Below are positions 33,626-42,283 of a stretch of DNA of 64,000 nucleotides, one piece after another. Within the stretch, counting starts at the first letter, position 1. Each line of letters starts with the position of its first letter. Both the position numbers and the translations under genes were made by a program. The notes beneath the pieces are model-generated. The model worked only from the letters and a program-made list of their open reading frames with translations, made no database searches and had not been told where the DNA came from. The DNA is from an uncultured Saprospiraceae bacterium (GTDB lineage: Bacteria; Bacteroidota; Bacteroidia; Chitinophagales; Saprospiraceae): contig CALJOK010000059.1 of the NCBI GenBank assembly GCA_937981555.1, positions 59,813 to 123,812 of the forward strand, in the 5' to 3' direction.

Positions 33626-34401
33626 AAAAGTAGAGTCTATTAAGTTGAGGATGCAAAAATAAGTATTCAATGGGGTAATAAGGAATAGAAAAGAAATCAA
33701 AATTAAAAGGAAAACAAAGGAAATAAAATAAAATGATGAAATAAAATTCATTAAAGCAGAATATTAAATTAAATGACAATAAGACCAAAAGAGGTTATAA
33801 CAGGTTGAAATTTAAATTTTTTATTCAATGCATCAAGAAATATATAATTTATCTTTTGTTTTTAGGTAGAACTCAGATTAAAAAAATATTAGATATTATA
33901 CGTATTTTATTTTGATAGTTGTGGTTTTGTAGCTATTTTTAACTTTTTGAAGGAGTTATTTTACAAAGTATAGTTCATAAGTATTACGAATAAAGAAAAT
34001 GTGAATTATACCTTGTTTTATGTATATAAAAAATGGATTTTTTGGATTAAATTTGTACTTCAATCAATCCTCAAAGAATTAAATTTCCCCTACTACAAAA
34101 CTAAAAAGTAACTTCTATCTTCCTTTTCCAAAACCTAAAGATTATTTAGTCATTCTTTTCTATTAAAACCATTAAAGAAATTCAACTCAATGACTGAATT
34201 CGATTATTTTATTTGTATCTCTTAATTCCAAAACCGAGATCCTTAATCGTTTTATTTTAGAGTTTTTTCAAAAACTGAATCCAAAAACTGTGATTGATTT
34301 TTTCCTCCCGATCAATTGGAATACATCTGATTTTTTAAGATGTCATTCTCCGGGGTTGGATTAATTATTTATTTTTTTGCCTTATTTATTTGGATGAAAT
34401 C
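33626..34401. other. Divergent regulatory region of the polysaccharide locus (776 bp)
   Basis: Very AT-rich and without genes. TAAATTTG at 34048-34055 is an exact -7-type element facing the response regulator; it implies a leader of about 340 bases. In that leader two small dyads are visible: ATTGAT / ATCAAT (34293-34316) and ACATCT / AGATGT (34323-34343). Confidence 0.45.
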
Positions 34402-34794
34402 ATGAACACAAAAGAGCAAATTTTAATTATTGAAGACCATAGTTCTCTTAGAATTCTAATGGGCAACTTCCTAGGGAAAAGTTTTAAAGTGAAGACTACC
34501 GCAGATGGGTACGAGGCTTTAGCATGGATGAATCAAGGAAATGTTCCGGATATAATTATTTTAGATATTAATATGCCAAAATTGGGAGGCATTGAATTTT
34601 TAAATAATATTAGAATTAGTGGTTTTTTTCAAGACATTCCAGTAGTTGTTGTTTCGGGAGAAGAAGAAGGGAAGACTATTGAAAAATGTCTAGAAATAGG
34701 AATTAATGGTTATATGAAAAAACCGTTTAATCCAAGTGACCTACAAACAAAGATCCTTACTATTTTGAAAAATAAACAATCAATAAAAATTTAG
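34402..34794 (+). CDS. Single-domain response regulator (CheY-like)
   Basis: 130 residues from the ATG at 34402; a TTG 12 bases upstream in frame is less likely. It is a complete receiver: ILIIEDHSSL gives the acidic pair, IIILDINMPKLGG the phospho-acceptor Asp, VVVVSGEEEG the Ser/Thr switch position and YMKKPFNPSDL the conserved Lys-Pro. There is no output domain, so it must signal by protein contact. The next gene begins 82 bases later and encodes a degenerate receiver joined to a sugar transferase, which makes that enzyme a natural partner (inference). No histidine kinase is in the window. Confidence 0.93.
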   Translation: MNTKEQILIIEDHSSLRILMGNFLGKSFKVKTTADGYEALAWMNQGNVPDIIILDINMPKLGGIEFLNNIRISGFFQDIPVVVVSGEEEGKTIEKCLEIGINGYMKKPFNPSDLQTKILTILKNKQSIKI

Positions 34795-34876
34795 CTTCAA
34801 TTTTTTGAGGCTAAACTAGAGACACTTTTTTATTGACGACAACCTAAACTATGTTCTTAACTGAACAAAAACTCAT

Positions 34877-35989
34877 ATGATGAACTTACACTCGACTGTA
34901 GCTGAATCCGTAATTGTGCTTCGTTCTAAAACAAAGCAGACAAAAAAACTATTGTATCTAATTGGTTTTGAAGACGAATTTGTATCCAATGTATTATTGG
35001 AAAACGAAGAAGTATCTTACGAGATCGTTCAGAAGCACCAATTAAAAGAAGTATCTATTCAAAGTTTAATTGAATTAAATTTATCTGATGCGCCTGAATT
35101 TGCTTTGATTTGCGATCTTAATGTTTTGAGAAAAAACAATTTTCAATTCTTAGATAAAGTTCGAAAAGAAAAAACACTTCAAAGTGTTCCATTCATAGTA
35201 ATTAATAGAACTTCTGATCCAATCAATCTAAAAAATGCTATTAAAAAAGGAATAGACGATTGTTACGCTCTTCCTTTAAAATGGGAAAGTATTCTTACTC
35301 GGATCGAATTCTTAGTTCAACATAAAGCAAAAGTTCAACAAATTGGTAAAGTGAAATCTGCCAACTATAGTATTCCTACAGGAAAAAGAATATTTGATAT
35401 TTGTGTTGCTTCAGGAGCCTTGCTTTTTTTAAGTCCTATCTTATTAATGATAGCTGCGGCCATAAAATTTTCATCTAAAGGTCCTGTTTTATATAGTTCA
35501 AAAAGAGCAGGAACAAATTATAGAGTATTTAACTTCTTGAAATTTCGATCAATGTGTGTAGATGCAGATAAGAAATTAGATCAATTTGCACATTTGAATC
35601 AATATAGTAAAAACGAAAAAGGACCTTCTTTTACAAAAATTCAAAATGATCCTCGAGTTACTTCAATCGGTAAATTTATCAGAAAAACTAGTTTAGATGA
35701 ATTGCCTCAATTGATCAATGTATTAAAAGGTGATATGTCAATTATTGGAAATCGACCTTTACCACTTTACGAAGCAGAGCAATTGACAACGGATAGAAAC
35801 TCACAAAGATTTATTGCACCAGCTGGTTTGACTGGATTGTGGCAAGTATCTAAAAGAGGAAAAAAAGATATGTCTGTTCAAGAAAGAATTGATTTGGACA
35901 TCGAATATGCGTCAAAACATTCATTAATGATGGATTTGAAAATCGTTGCGAAAACGCTCCCAGCAATGATCCAAGAAGAATCTGTTTAA
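34877..35989 (+). CDS. Receiver-like domain fused to an initiating sugar transferase
   Basis: 370 residues. Residues ~20-150 resemble a response-regulator receiver: FALICDLNVLRKNN holds a candidate phospho-acceptor Asp, but the first strand reads LYLIGFEDEF and the Lys-Pro motif is LPLKW, so phosphorylation is doubtful. From ~170 a bacterial sugar transferase (WcaJ/PglC-type) begins: KRIFDICVASGALLFLSPILL (membrane hairpin), GPVLYSSKRAG, FLKFRSMCVDAD (catalytic Asp), LDELPQLINVLKGDMSIIGNRP and GLTGLWQVS. Such enzymes put the first sugar-phosphate on undecaprenyl phosphate to start repeat-unit synthesis. The usual four-helix N-terminal membrane region of WcaJ is absent, replaced by the receiver. 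Confidence 0.88.
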   Translation: MMNLHSTVAESVIVLRSKTKQTKKLLYLIGFEDEFVSNVLLENEEVSYEIVQKHQLKEVSIQSLIELNLSDAPEFALICDLNVLRKNNFQFLDKVRKEKTLQSVPFIVINRTSDPINLKNAIKKGIDDCYALPLKWESILTRIEFLVQHKAKVQQIGKVKSANYSIPTGKRIFDICVASGALLFLSPILLMIAAAIKFSSKGPVLYSSKRAGTNYRVFNFLKFRSMCVDADKKLDQFAHLNQYSKNEKGPSFTKIQNDPRVTSIGKFIRKTSLDELPQLINVLKGDMSIIGNRPLPLYEAEQLTTDRNSQRFIAPAGLTGLWQVSKRGKKDMSVQERIDLDIEYASKHSLMMDLKIVAKTLPAMIQEESV

Positions 35990-36005
35990 AAAATAAATTA
36001 TTTGG

Positions 36006-36060
36006 AATAGGTTTTGGACTAAATTTCTCTCAAAGAAGTTTAATTCAAAACCTATTTTTA
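36006..36060 (+). terminator. Terminator after the sugar transferase gene
   Basis: AATAGGTTTTG (36006-36016) / CAAAACCTATT (36046-36056) with a second inner pairing and a T-rich tail. Confidence 0.75.
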
Positions 36061-36082
36061 TTTATAATTTTGTTCAATATCG

Positions 36083-36189
36083 TTCTTATACAAATCCTGT
36101 GGTCAATCCAAAAAGGAAAGCAAGAACGACTAAGAGAAGAGTTGATTTTCATTTTGGATTGACTTAAAAGCACAGGATTTGTATAAGAA
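36083..36189. repeat. 107-bp inverted repeat with bulge
   Basis: Left arm TTCTTATACAAATCCTGTG (36083-36101) plus GTCAATCCAAAA (36102-36113) is matched exactly by TTTTGGATTGAC (36152-36163) and CACAGGATTTGTATAAGAA (36171-36189); a 7-base insert in the right arm is the only defect. No target duplication was found next to it. It lies between a terminator and the next glycosyltransferase ATG, 15 bases away. Confidence 0.85.
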
Positions 36190-36203
36190 TCAAAAAAAAA
36201 TGC

Positions 36204-37109
36204 ATGAAGGTGGAGCAACCACTCGTTTCAATCATTTCTGTCAATTTCAATCAGATTCAAGTGACTTTAGAGTTGTTGGAATCATTGAGAAATATTTCCT
36301 TTCGAGATTTTGAAATTATCTTAGTAGATAATGGTTCTAATGAAAATTCCACCGATCTAATTTCTGAGAAATATCCTGAAGTCAACTATATCTTTAGTGA
36401 AAAAAATTTAGGATTTTCAGGAGGAAATAATGTAGGTATTCGAGCCAGCAAAGGCGAATATCTCTTTTTCGTCAACAATGATGCAGAAATCACAGAAGGC
36501 TGTATCGAAACTCTCCTTCAATTGTTCAACTCCATCCCACAATTGGGAATCGTTAGTCCCCAAATTTGTTATGATCCTAAGTTGACCAATAATCAACAGA
36601 TTATTCAATATGCAGGGGCGACTCATGTTCATCCGATGACTGCTAGAAATGAAATTTTAGGGGAAAAACAAATTGATGAAGGACAGTTTAATGTAGCTAA
36701 AGAGACTGCGTACGTTCATGGAGCTGCAATGATGATTAAGCGAGAGGTGCTTAATAATGTGGGAGCTATGCCGGAAGAATTCTTTTTATATTATGAAGAA
36801 TTAGATTGGAGTGAACAAATTCGAAACGCAGGCTATAAAGTTTACGTAGAACCTAATGCTTTGGTTTTTCACAAAGAATCATTAGCTGTTGGAAAAAACA
36901 GTACTTTAAAAACTTATTATCACACTCGAAACCGGATCTTCTTTGTGAGAAGAAATCGAAGTTGGAGTCAAATAGCAATATTTTATTTATTTTTGTTTTT
37001 TTTCACCATCCCTAAAAACACTTTAGTATTTTTAAAAAATCGAGAGTGGGGACATATTTCAGCTTTTTACAAAGGCGTTTGGTGGAATCTAGCTGGAAAC
37101 AAAAGTTAA
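36204..37109 (+). CDS. Family 2 glycosyltransferase (rhamnosyltransferase-like)
   Basis: 301 residues. The GT-A fold is evident: VSIISVNFNQIQVTLELLESL, EIILVDNGSNENSTDLI, NLGFSGGNNVGIRASKGEYLFFVNNDAEIT (NND in the metal-binding DxD position), and YVHGAAMMIKREVLNNVGAMPEEFFLYYEELDWSEQIRNAGYKVYVEP. This is the pattern of WbbL/RfbN-type transferases that extend lipid-linked repeat units on the cytoplasmic face. A C-terminal hydrophobic helix (IFYLFLFFFTIPKNTLVFL) anchors it. The next gene starts 12 bases later, so the two glycosyltransferases are probably co-transcribed. Confidence 0.9.
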   Translation: MKVEQPLVSIISVNFNQIQVTLELLESLRNISFRDFEIILVDNGSNENSTDLISEKYPEVNYIFSEKNLGFSGGNNVGIRASKGEYLFFVNNDAEITEGCIETLLQLFNSIPQLGIVSPQICYDPKLTNNQQIIQYAGATHVHPMTARNEILGEKQIDEGQFNVAKETAYVHGAAMMIKREVLNNVGAMPEEFFLYYEELDWSEQIRNAGYKVYVEPNALVFHKESLAVGKNSTLKTYYHTRNRIFFVRRNRSWSQIAIFYLFLFFFTIPKNTLVFLKNREWGHISAFYKGVWWNLAGNKS

Positions 37110-37121
37110 CAATTAATACAA

Positions 37122-38348
37122 ATGAGCATTATAATTTACTTTTACATTTTTGTAAGTGCATTGTTAGCATTCTATTTGTTGTTGCCATTCGTTACTGTTT
37201 TCCTTGCGTTGTTTTCTAAGGAAAAAATAAAAACGAAAGAGGAACTTGGAGATGGCTACAAAGAATATGATTACGGTTGTATCATCACCGCCTATAAAAA
37301 TGCGGAAATCTCAAAGCCATTAATAGCTTCTCTTTTAAAACAACCTTTCCCAAATTTTCATATTTACTTAGTGGCTGATGATTGTGATGTGTCAGAATTT
37401 AATTTGACAGATAAAAAGTTGATGGTGTTAAATCCTCAACCTCCACTAAAGTTAAAAGCTAAAAGTATCATACATGCTATGGAAAATTATGTTCGTAAAC
37501 ATGATTATACTGTAGTTTTCGATGCAGATAATTTGGCTCACCCTGATTTTTTATTGGAAATAAATAAATACGCGAATAATGGCCATCAAGCCATTCAAGG
37601 TCAACGAACGGCTAAGAACCTAGATACCATTTATGCTTGTGCAGATGCAACTGGAGAATTTTATAAAAATTATATCGAACGATATGTACCTTATATGTTA
37701 GGTTCTTCGACTGTAATCTCAGGAAGTGGAATGGCAGTAGAAACTGAATTATACTCTTCTTATTTAGCAAGTCCTGAAATTGAAATAGGAAAAACGCAAT
37801 GGAAAAAAATGTTGCAAGAGGATAAGATTTTGCAAAACAATTTACTTTACAAAGACGAGAAAATTGTTTACGCAAAAAATGCGATTGTCTTTGATGAGAA
37901 AGTGGTCAGCGGAGAACAAGTAGAGACTCAAAGAAGTCGATGGCTGTTTTCTTATTTTCAAAATTTACCAAATTCATCTGGTTTAATTCTCAAAGGTTTG
38001 ACTCGATTGAGTTGGAATCAATTCTTTTTTGGATTGATTACGATTGCTCCGCCGTTGTTTATTTTATTATTTATTTCGATGGTTTGGGCAGTTTTAGGAT
38101 TATTTATTGCACCAAAATTTGGAATAGGACTGATTGCCTCATTAGCGATTTTTAGTTTTACTATTTTATGGACGTTATATTTATCCAAAGTTCCAAAACA
38201 GGTTTGGTCAGCTATCTGGGGGTTACCTTTCTTCGTTTTAAAACAAGTGACCGCACTTTTTAAAATGGGGAATCCAAATAAAAATTTCAAACATTCAGAG
38301 CATACTCGAAAGGTTTCGATTGATGATGTTTTGAAAAAAGATAAGTAA
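37122..38348 (+). CDS. Membrane glycosyltransferase, family 2, processive type
   Basis: 408 residues with an N-terminal helix (IIIYFYIFVSALLAFYLLLPFVTVFLALF), a cytoplasmic GT-A domain (GCIITAYKNAEISKPLIASLL, IYLVADDCDVSE, VVFDADNLAHPDFL as the DxD), and the QVETQRSRWLFSYFQNL segment, which resembles the Q-x-x-R-W signature of processive enzymes. Three C-terminal helices follow (~300-385). It likely polymerises or adds a backbone sugar in the exopolysaccharide pathway. The acylation genes begin just downstream. Confidence 0.88.
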   Translation: MSIIIYFYIFVSALLAFYLLLPFVTVFLALFSKEKIKTKEELGDGYKEYDYGCIITAYKNAEISKPLIASLLKQPFPNFHIYLVADDCDVSEFNLTDKKLMVLNPQPPLKLKAKSIIHAMENYVRKHDYTVVFDADNLAHPDFLLEINKYANNGHQAIQGQRTAKNLDTIYACADATGEFYKNYIERYVPYMLGSSTVISGSGMAVETELYSSYLASPEIEIGKTQWKKMLQEDKILQNNLLYKDEKIVYAKNAIVFDEKVVSGEQVETQRSRWLFSYFQNLPNSSGLILKGLTRLSWNQFFFGLITIAPPLFILLFISMVWAVLGLFIAPKFGIGLIASLAIFSFTILWTLYLSKVPKQVWSAIWGLPFFVLKQVTALFKMGNPNKNFKHSEHTRKVSIDDVLKKDK

Positions 38349-38353
38349 AATAC

Positions 38354-38403
38354 GTTGGATGTTTTACGTTTTACGTTTTGTCGTGGAACGTAAAACGTCT
38401 AAC
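38354..38403. repeat. Intergenic hairpin (TTTTACGTT type)
   Basis: GTTGGATGTTTTACGTT pairs with AACGTAAAACGTCTAAC (two G.U). The left arm contains an extra TTTACGTT copy. It sits between the glycosyltransferase stop and the SGNH gene start. Confidence 0.75.
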
Positions 38404-38413
38404 ATTCAACAAA

Positions 38414-39112
38414 ATGAAAAACCTCACATTCTACTCATCACTTGTATTAAATATCCTCTTCATTTGTGGATTCTTTTACATTGTCCATGCATTGGGTGGC
38501 GTTTCCTATCTAATGACTAAAATGAAAAATAGAAATTTTAGAGGGGTTTACGAACATCGGAAAAATCATTTTGAAGAATTGCCCATGCAAAAAGATGCAA
38601 TTGTGATGTTGGGAAATAGTTTGACTCAAAATTGCGAATGGAGTGAATTATTGGATAACTCTAAAATAGTAAATAGAGGGATTGCTGGAGATATGACAGG
38701 TGGACTTCTATTGAGGTTAGATGAAATTACTAAACACCGTCCTGCTAAGATTTTTTTGATGATAGGCATCAACGATTTAAATGTTCATGCGATTCCTGAT
38801 ATTTTAAAAAATTATAAAGCTATCGTTGCTGATATTTTGTTAAAAACTCCTTCTTCCAAATTGTATCTTCAAAGCATTTTACCCGTAAATAACCAAGTTC
38901 GAAATAGTGGCAAAAGTAATTCAGATATTGTTTTTTTTAATAAAGAAATAGAAAATATTGCTTCTGAAAATGAATTGGTTTTTCTTAATTTGCATCCTTT
39001 ATTTTTAGATCAAGATGGAAAGTTGTATTCAAGTGTTACACAGGATGGAATTCATTTGGATGCGAATGGATATTTGATTTGGAAAAAAGAATTAGAGAAA
39101 TATATTAATTGA
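38414..39112 (+). CDS. SGNH/GDSL-type hydrolase, membrane-anchored
   Basis: 232 residues from the ATG at 38414; an in-frame ATG at 38378 lies inside a hairpin arm and is discounted. One N-terminal helix (LTFYSSLVLNILFICGFFYIV) anchors a periplasmic SGNH domain: IVMLGNSLTQN (block I, catalytic Ser), IAGDMTGGLL, MIGINDLN (block III, Asn) and QDGIHLDANGY (block V, Asp and His). Such enzymes act as acyl esterases or transferases on polysaccharides. It is placed between glycosyltransferases and an MBOAT O-acyltransferase, so a role in acetyl decoration is likely (inference). Confidence 0.87.
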   Translation: MKNLTFYSSLVLNILFICGFFYIVHALGGVSYLMTKMKNRNFRGVYEHRKNHFEELPMQKDAIVMLGNSLTQNCEWSELLDNSKIVNRGIAGDMTGGLLLRLDEITKHRPAKIFLMIGINDLNVHAIPDILKNYKAIVADILLKTPSSKLYLQSILPVNNQVRNSGKSNSDIVFFNKEIENIASENELVFLNLHPLFLDQDGKLYSSVTQDGIHLDANGYLIWKKELEKYIN

Positions 39113-39114
39113 TT

Positions 39115-39201
39115 TTAGGCGGTAACTTAAAGTTACCTCCTAAATTTAAGCAGATTTTAAAGAATAAAAAAATTAGGCGGTAACTTAAAGTTACCGCCTA
39201 A
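39115..39201. repeat. Two tandem copies of a 29-bp palindrome
   Basis: TTAGGCGGTAACTT and AAGTTACCTCCTAA form copy 1 (39115-39143); copy 2 (39173-39201) is the same with a perfect CCGCC arm. The two are 29 bases apart in the same orientation and may act as a double terminator or mRNA-stability element. Confidence 0.85.
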
Positions 39202-39224
39202 ACAAAAACTACTAACGATAATTA

Positions 39225-40808
39225 ATGATTTTTAATAGTCTTCCATTTTTTGTTTTCATAGGGATCTTTTTGCCTTTGTATTTTGCCTTGAAAGGTAAAG
39301 CAAGACTATTGTTATGTTTGATTGGTAGTTATTTTTTTTATGGATGGTGGGATTATCGTTTTTTGAGTTTGGTGATGTTTTCCACTTTGATCGATTATGT
39401 GGTCGGATTAAAATTGGAAAAAGAGGACGAGGATAGCAAACGAAAACGATTGATGCTCATCAGTATGGTGGTCAATTTAGGTTTCCTTGGATTCTTCAAA
39501 TACTTTAATTTTTTCCAAGAATCATTTATCTCTATGTTAAATGATATGGGCATGCAAGCTCATCCTTCCACTTTAAAAATATTACTTCCCGTCGGAATTT
39601 CATTTTATACATTTCAATCGATGAGTTATACGATTGATGTGTATTGGCGAAAAATAAAAGTAGAAAGAGACTTTATTCGTTTTGCTACTTTTATATCATT
39701 TTTCCCTCAGCTAGTGGCAGGACCAATTGTTCGAGCCAGCGATTTTTTACCTCAATTCCAAAAAGATAGAACTTTTACTTGGGACAGATTAATATCTGGA
39801 ACAGGGCAAATGATTTGGGGCTTTTTCAAAAAAGTAGCTATTGCCGATTCCTTGGCACCATTTGTAGATCAATGTTTTCAATCACCTGAAGGATTCTCGT
39901 CTTTACATTTATTGATTGGAATTATATTTTACTCCTTCCAAATCTATTGTGATTTTAGTGGTTACTCCGATATTGCAATTGGATTGGCCAGAGTGATGGG
40001 TTTTGATTTTCCAGACAATTTCCGCACCCCTTATTTCTCCAAAAACTTTAGTGAGTTTTGGCAACGATGGCATATTTCATTGTCCAGTTGGTTGAAGGAT
40101 TATTTATATATTCCATTAGGTGGAAGTCGAGGAGGAAGTTTTGGATCAGTATTTTTTATCGTGATGCCTTTGTTTATGTTGAGCATCTTTTGGGCAGGAA
40201 GTTGGCAGACGGCTTTGATTTATTTAAGTATTTTGGCTGCTGTAAGTTTTGCTACGGCAATTTATATGCGAAAATCTGAAGCGAATAAAGTTAAAGGATT
40301 TACCTACATGAATAATATGGTGACGATGTTGTTGGGAGGATTATGGCATGGAGCGAATTGGGCATTTTACTTTTGGGGATTTTTGCACGGGATGTATTTG
40401 ATCGTACAAAGATTTTTGGGAAAACCATTTGGTCGGTTGATGACGGCACTTCGTTTTCCAAAATTTTTGCAACAAGGAACAGATATTTTGATTGTTTATT
40501 TTTTCACTTGTTTCGCTTGGGTGTTTTTTCGAGCACCAGATTTTGATGTGGCAGCAGCTTATATTCAAGGCATCGCTTCGTTGGAAAATTTTACTCCAGG
40601 AAGTATCGTCAACAAGTTTTGGGCACTCAAAGGATTTATATTAATTGGAATGTTATTGCTAGTTGAAATCTCAGATTTCAAATTTAATTATAGTCAATTG
40701 ATTCAAAAAAGTCCTGCGTTTAGAGTGGCGAGTTTTGTGATCTTATTATGGATCATCGCATTCTTTGGATCATTTGGGGCGAATTCATTTATTTATTTTC
40801 AATTTTAA
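39225..40808 (+). CDS. MBOAT O-acyltransferase (AlgI/DltB-like)
   Basis: 527 residues, about 10-12 membrane helices. MBOAT landmarks are present: PVGISFYTFQSMSYTIDVYW, FPQLVAGPIVRASDFLPQ, QIYCDFSGYSDIAIGLARVMGF, NFRTPYFSKNFSEFWQRWHISLSSWLKDYLYIPLGGS and GGLWHGANWAFYFWGFLHG with the catalytic His. These proteins move acetyl groups across the inner membrane onto periplasmic polysaccharide (family knowledge). The SGNH proteins on both sides would be the transfer partners, as AlgJ/AlgX are for AlgI. Confidence 0.95.
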   Translation: MIFNSLPFFVFIGIFLPLYFALKGKARLLLCLIGSYFFYGWWDYRFLSLVMFSTLIDYVVGLKLEKEDEDSKRKRLMLISMVVNLGFLGFFKYFNFFQESFISMLNDMGMQAHPSTLKILLPVGISFYTFQSMSYTIDVYWRKIKVERDFIRFATFISFFPQLVAGPIVRASDFLPQFQKDRTFTWDRLISGTGQMIWGFFKKVAIADSLAPFVDQCFQSPEGFSSLHLLIGIIFYSFQIYCDFSGYSDIAIGLARVMGFDFPDNFRTPYFSKNFSEFWQRWHISLSSWLKDYLYIPLGGSRGGSFGSVFFIVMPLFMLSIFWAGSWQTALIYLSILAAVSFATAIYMRKSEANKVKGFTYMNNMVTMLLGGLWHGANWAFYFWGFLHGMYLIVQRFLGKPFGRLMTALRFPKFLQQGTDILIVYFFTCFAWVFFRAPDFDVAAAYIQGIASLENFTPGSIVNKFWALKGFILIGMLLLVEISDFKFNYSQLIQKSPAFRVASFVILLWIIAFFGSFGANSFIYFQF

Positions 40809-40820
40809 AATAACAAGTTT

Positions 40821-41795
40821 TTGAAAAAACTCTATTGGATTTTCGCGGTTATTATTCTCTTCTTCGTAGGAGATAGATGTGGTGGATTCGTCTTAAAGAA
40901 GATGGTATCCAACAGCGAATTCCGTTATTCCAAAATGTATAGAGGAGATGCAGACTGTGATATTTTATTTATGGGGAATTCTCGTGGGTTAGGTTTTTAT
41001 CAACCTTACATCGAAGAGGTAACTGGGAAAAAAACATTCAACTTGAGTTACAACGCACTTCCGATGAATCTTGGAAGAGTATTGTTACAAGATTATTTGA
41101 AGTATAATAAAAAACCAGAATTATTAATTGTAGATATAACGATGATGAATCGAGTAGATACTACTTTGATTTCTGGGTTCAATGTTTACACGCCATATTC
41201 GGATAGTTTAGGCGCGATAGTGAAAGAGCATACTAAAAATGTTTTTTATGCTGGAAAGCTTAGCCATTTGTTTTTACACAATAGTGAAATTTTTCAGCGA
41301 GCGATGTTTTACTATTCTAATTCAGATGAAGATTGGATTATTGATCGAGTGATAAATGAGAATATGGTGAATGCAGTTGATGAACAAAGACCATTTTATG
41401 CTGGGCCGTTTGATTATTCAACGGTGGAAATGATGTTTAGTGAATTAAACAAGACAGTCAAAATAGCTAAAGAAAATAATATTAAAATTAAATTAGTGGT
41501 CAGTCCGTTTTTCCCTCCTTTTGTGAAGAAGATTGTCAACTTTGAACATCTGCAAAAAAAAGTAAAAATGGCTACAGGAGATGATTTTCATTCAAGTCCA
41601 TTTTTTCCTCCTTTTGTAAATAGAGCTGTGAATCTGGATAGTTTAGAGAATAGAAAAATGTCAAAAGGGATTGGATTCTATAATTATGCAGATGCCGTTC
41701 AAGACCCTACTGGTTTTGGAGATTATCAGCATGTAAATATAAAAGGTGCGAAAATTTATATTGATAAAATGAAAGCTGACGGGATTTTTGATTAA
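40821..41795 (+). CDS. SGNH-like O-acetyl transfer partner protein
   Basis: 324 residues beginning with TTG 12 bases after the MBOAT stop, so they form one unit. An N-terminal membrane helix is followed by a periplasmic domain with DILFMGNSRGLGFYQPYI (Ser in block I position), LLIVDITMMNRVDTT and, near the end, FGDYQHVNIKGAKIY (Asp and His position of SGNH enzymes). These fit the DUF1574/AlgJ-like partners of MBOAT proteins. The stretch SPFFPPFV occurs twice (residues ~228-235 and ~256-263), each followed by related sequence, a recent internal duplication of about 29 residues. It converges on a minus-strand gene with only 13 bases between. Confidence 0.8.
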   Translation: MKKLYWIFAVIILFFVGDRCGGFVLKKMVSNSEFRYSKMYRGDADCDILFMGNSRGLGFYQPYIEEVTGKKTFNLSYNALPMNLGRVLLQDYLKYNKKPELLIVDITMMNRVDTTLISGFNVYTPYSDSLGAIVKEHTKNVFYAGKLSHLFLHNSEIFQRAMFYYSNSDEDWIIDRVINENMVNAVDEQRPFYAGPFDYSTVEMMFSELNKTVKIAKENNIKIKLVVSPFFPPFVKKIVNFEHLQKKVKMATGDDFHSSPFFPPFVNRAVNLDSLENRKMSKGIGFYNYADAVQDPTGFGDYQHVNIKGAKIYIDKMKADGIFD

Positions 41796-41808
41796 AACGA
41801 AAAAAGTA

Positions 41809-42225
41809 TTAATGAAGAAATGAATAATAATAGCAGTCGGCATATCTAAATTTTCCTTCAATACATTCAAATTCAAAACTTCCTTTAGTAATTCGACCTC
41901 CTCGAGTTGCTAGATGAAAATCAATATATTTCTTTTCGTCTTTTTCTCTGGAATCATAAATATCTTTAATCCAAATACATGGATAATTTGTTTTAGAATA
42001 ATCGATTTTTAGGATTTTAGAATTGATAAGGATTTCGTCTGGCATATTTTTTCCAAAATTAATATCATCAAAAAAAGCTACAAATAATGTGTCGGTTGTT
42101 TCCGTCAATATTTTTTTTTCAAAAAGAATATTGATTCCTATTTCAAAATGATATTCATTTATTGAGCAATTTTTATTGTAATTCCAAAAAGGAATACTGA
42201 TCAGAAGGATGAATAATTTATGCAT
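41809..42225 (-). CDS. Small exported protein of unknown function
   Basis: 138 residues. A hydrophobic N-terminal stretch (MHKLFILLISIPFW) suggests export, then a beta-rich domain with INEYHFEIGINILFEKK, DTLFVAFFDDINFG and KSFEFECIEG-like strands. No family was recognised. It lies between the acetylation module (convergent) and an envelope gene upstream on its own strand 58 bases away. Confidence 0.5.
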   Translation of the reverse strand: MHKLFILLISIPFWNYNKNCSINEYHFEIGINILFEKKILTETTDTLFVAFFDDINFGKNMPDEILINSKILKIDYSKTNYPCIWIKDIYDSREKDEKKYIDFHLATRGGRITKGSFEFECIEGKFRYADCYYYSFLH

Positions 42226-42283
42226 AGGCTATTTTATAACATTATATTTCCAATATAAAAGTAGATGGATTTTTGATTAAATT

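Noticed and set aside
36083..36189. JUMPStart/ops element of a polysaccharide locus
   Set aside because: The ops core GGCGGTAG is absent, and the sequence is an inverted repeat instead.
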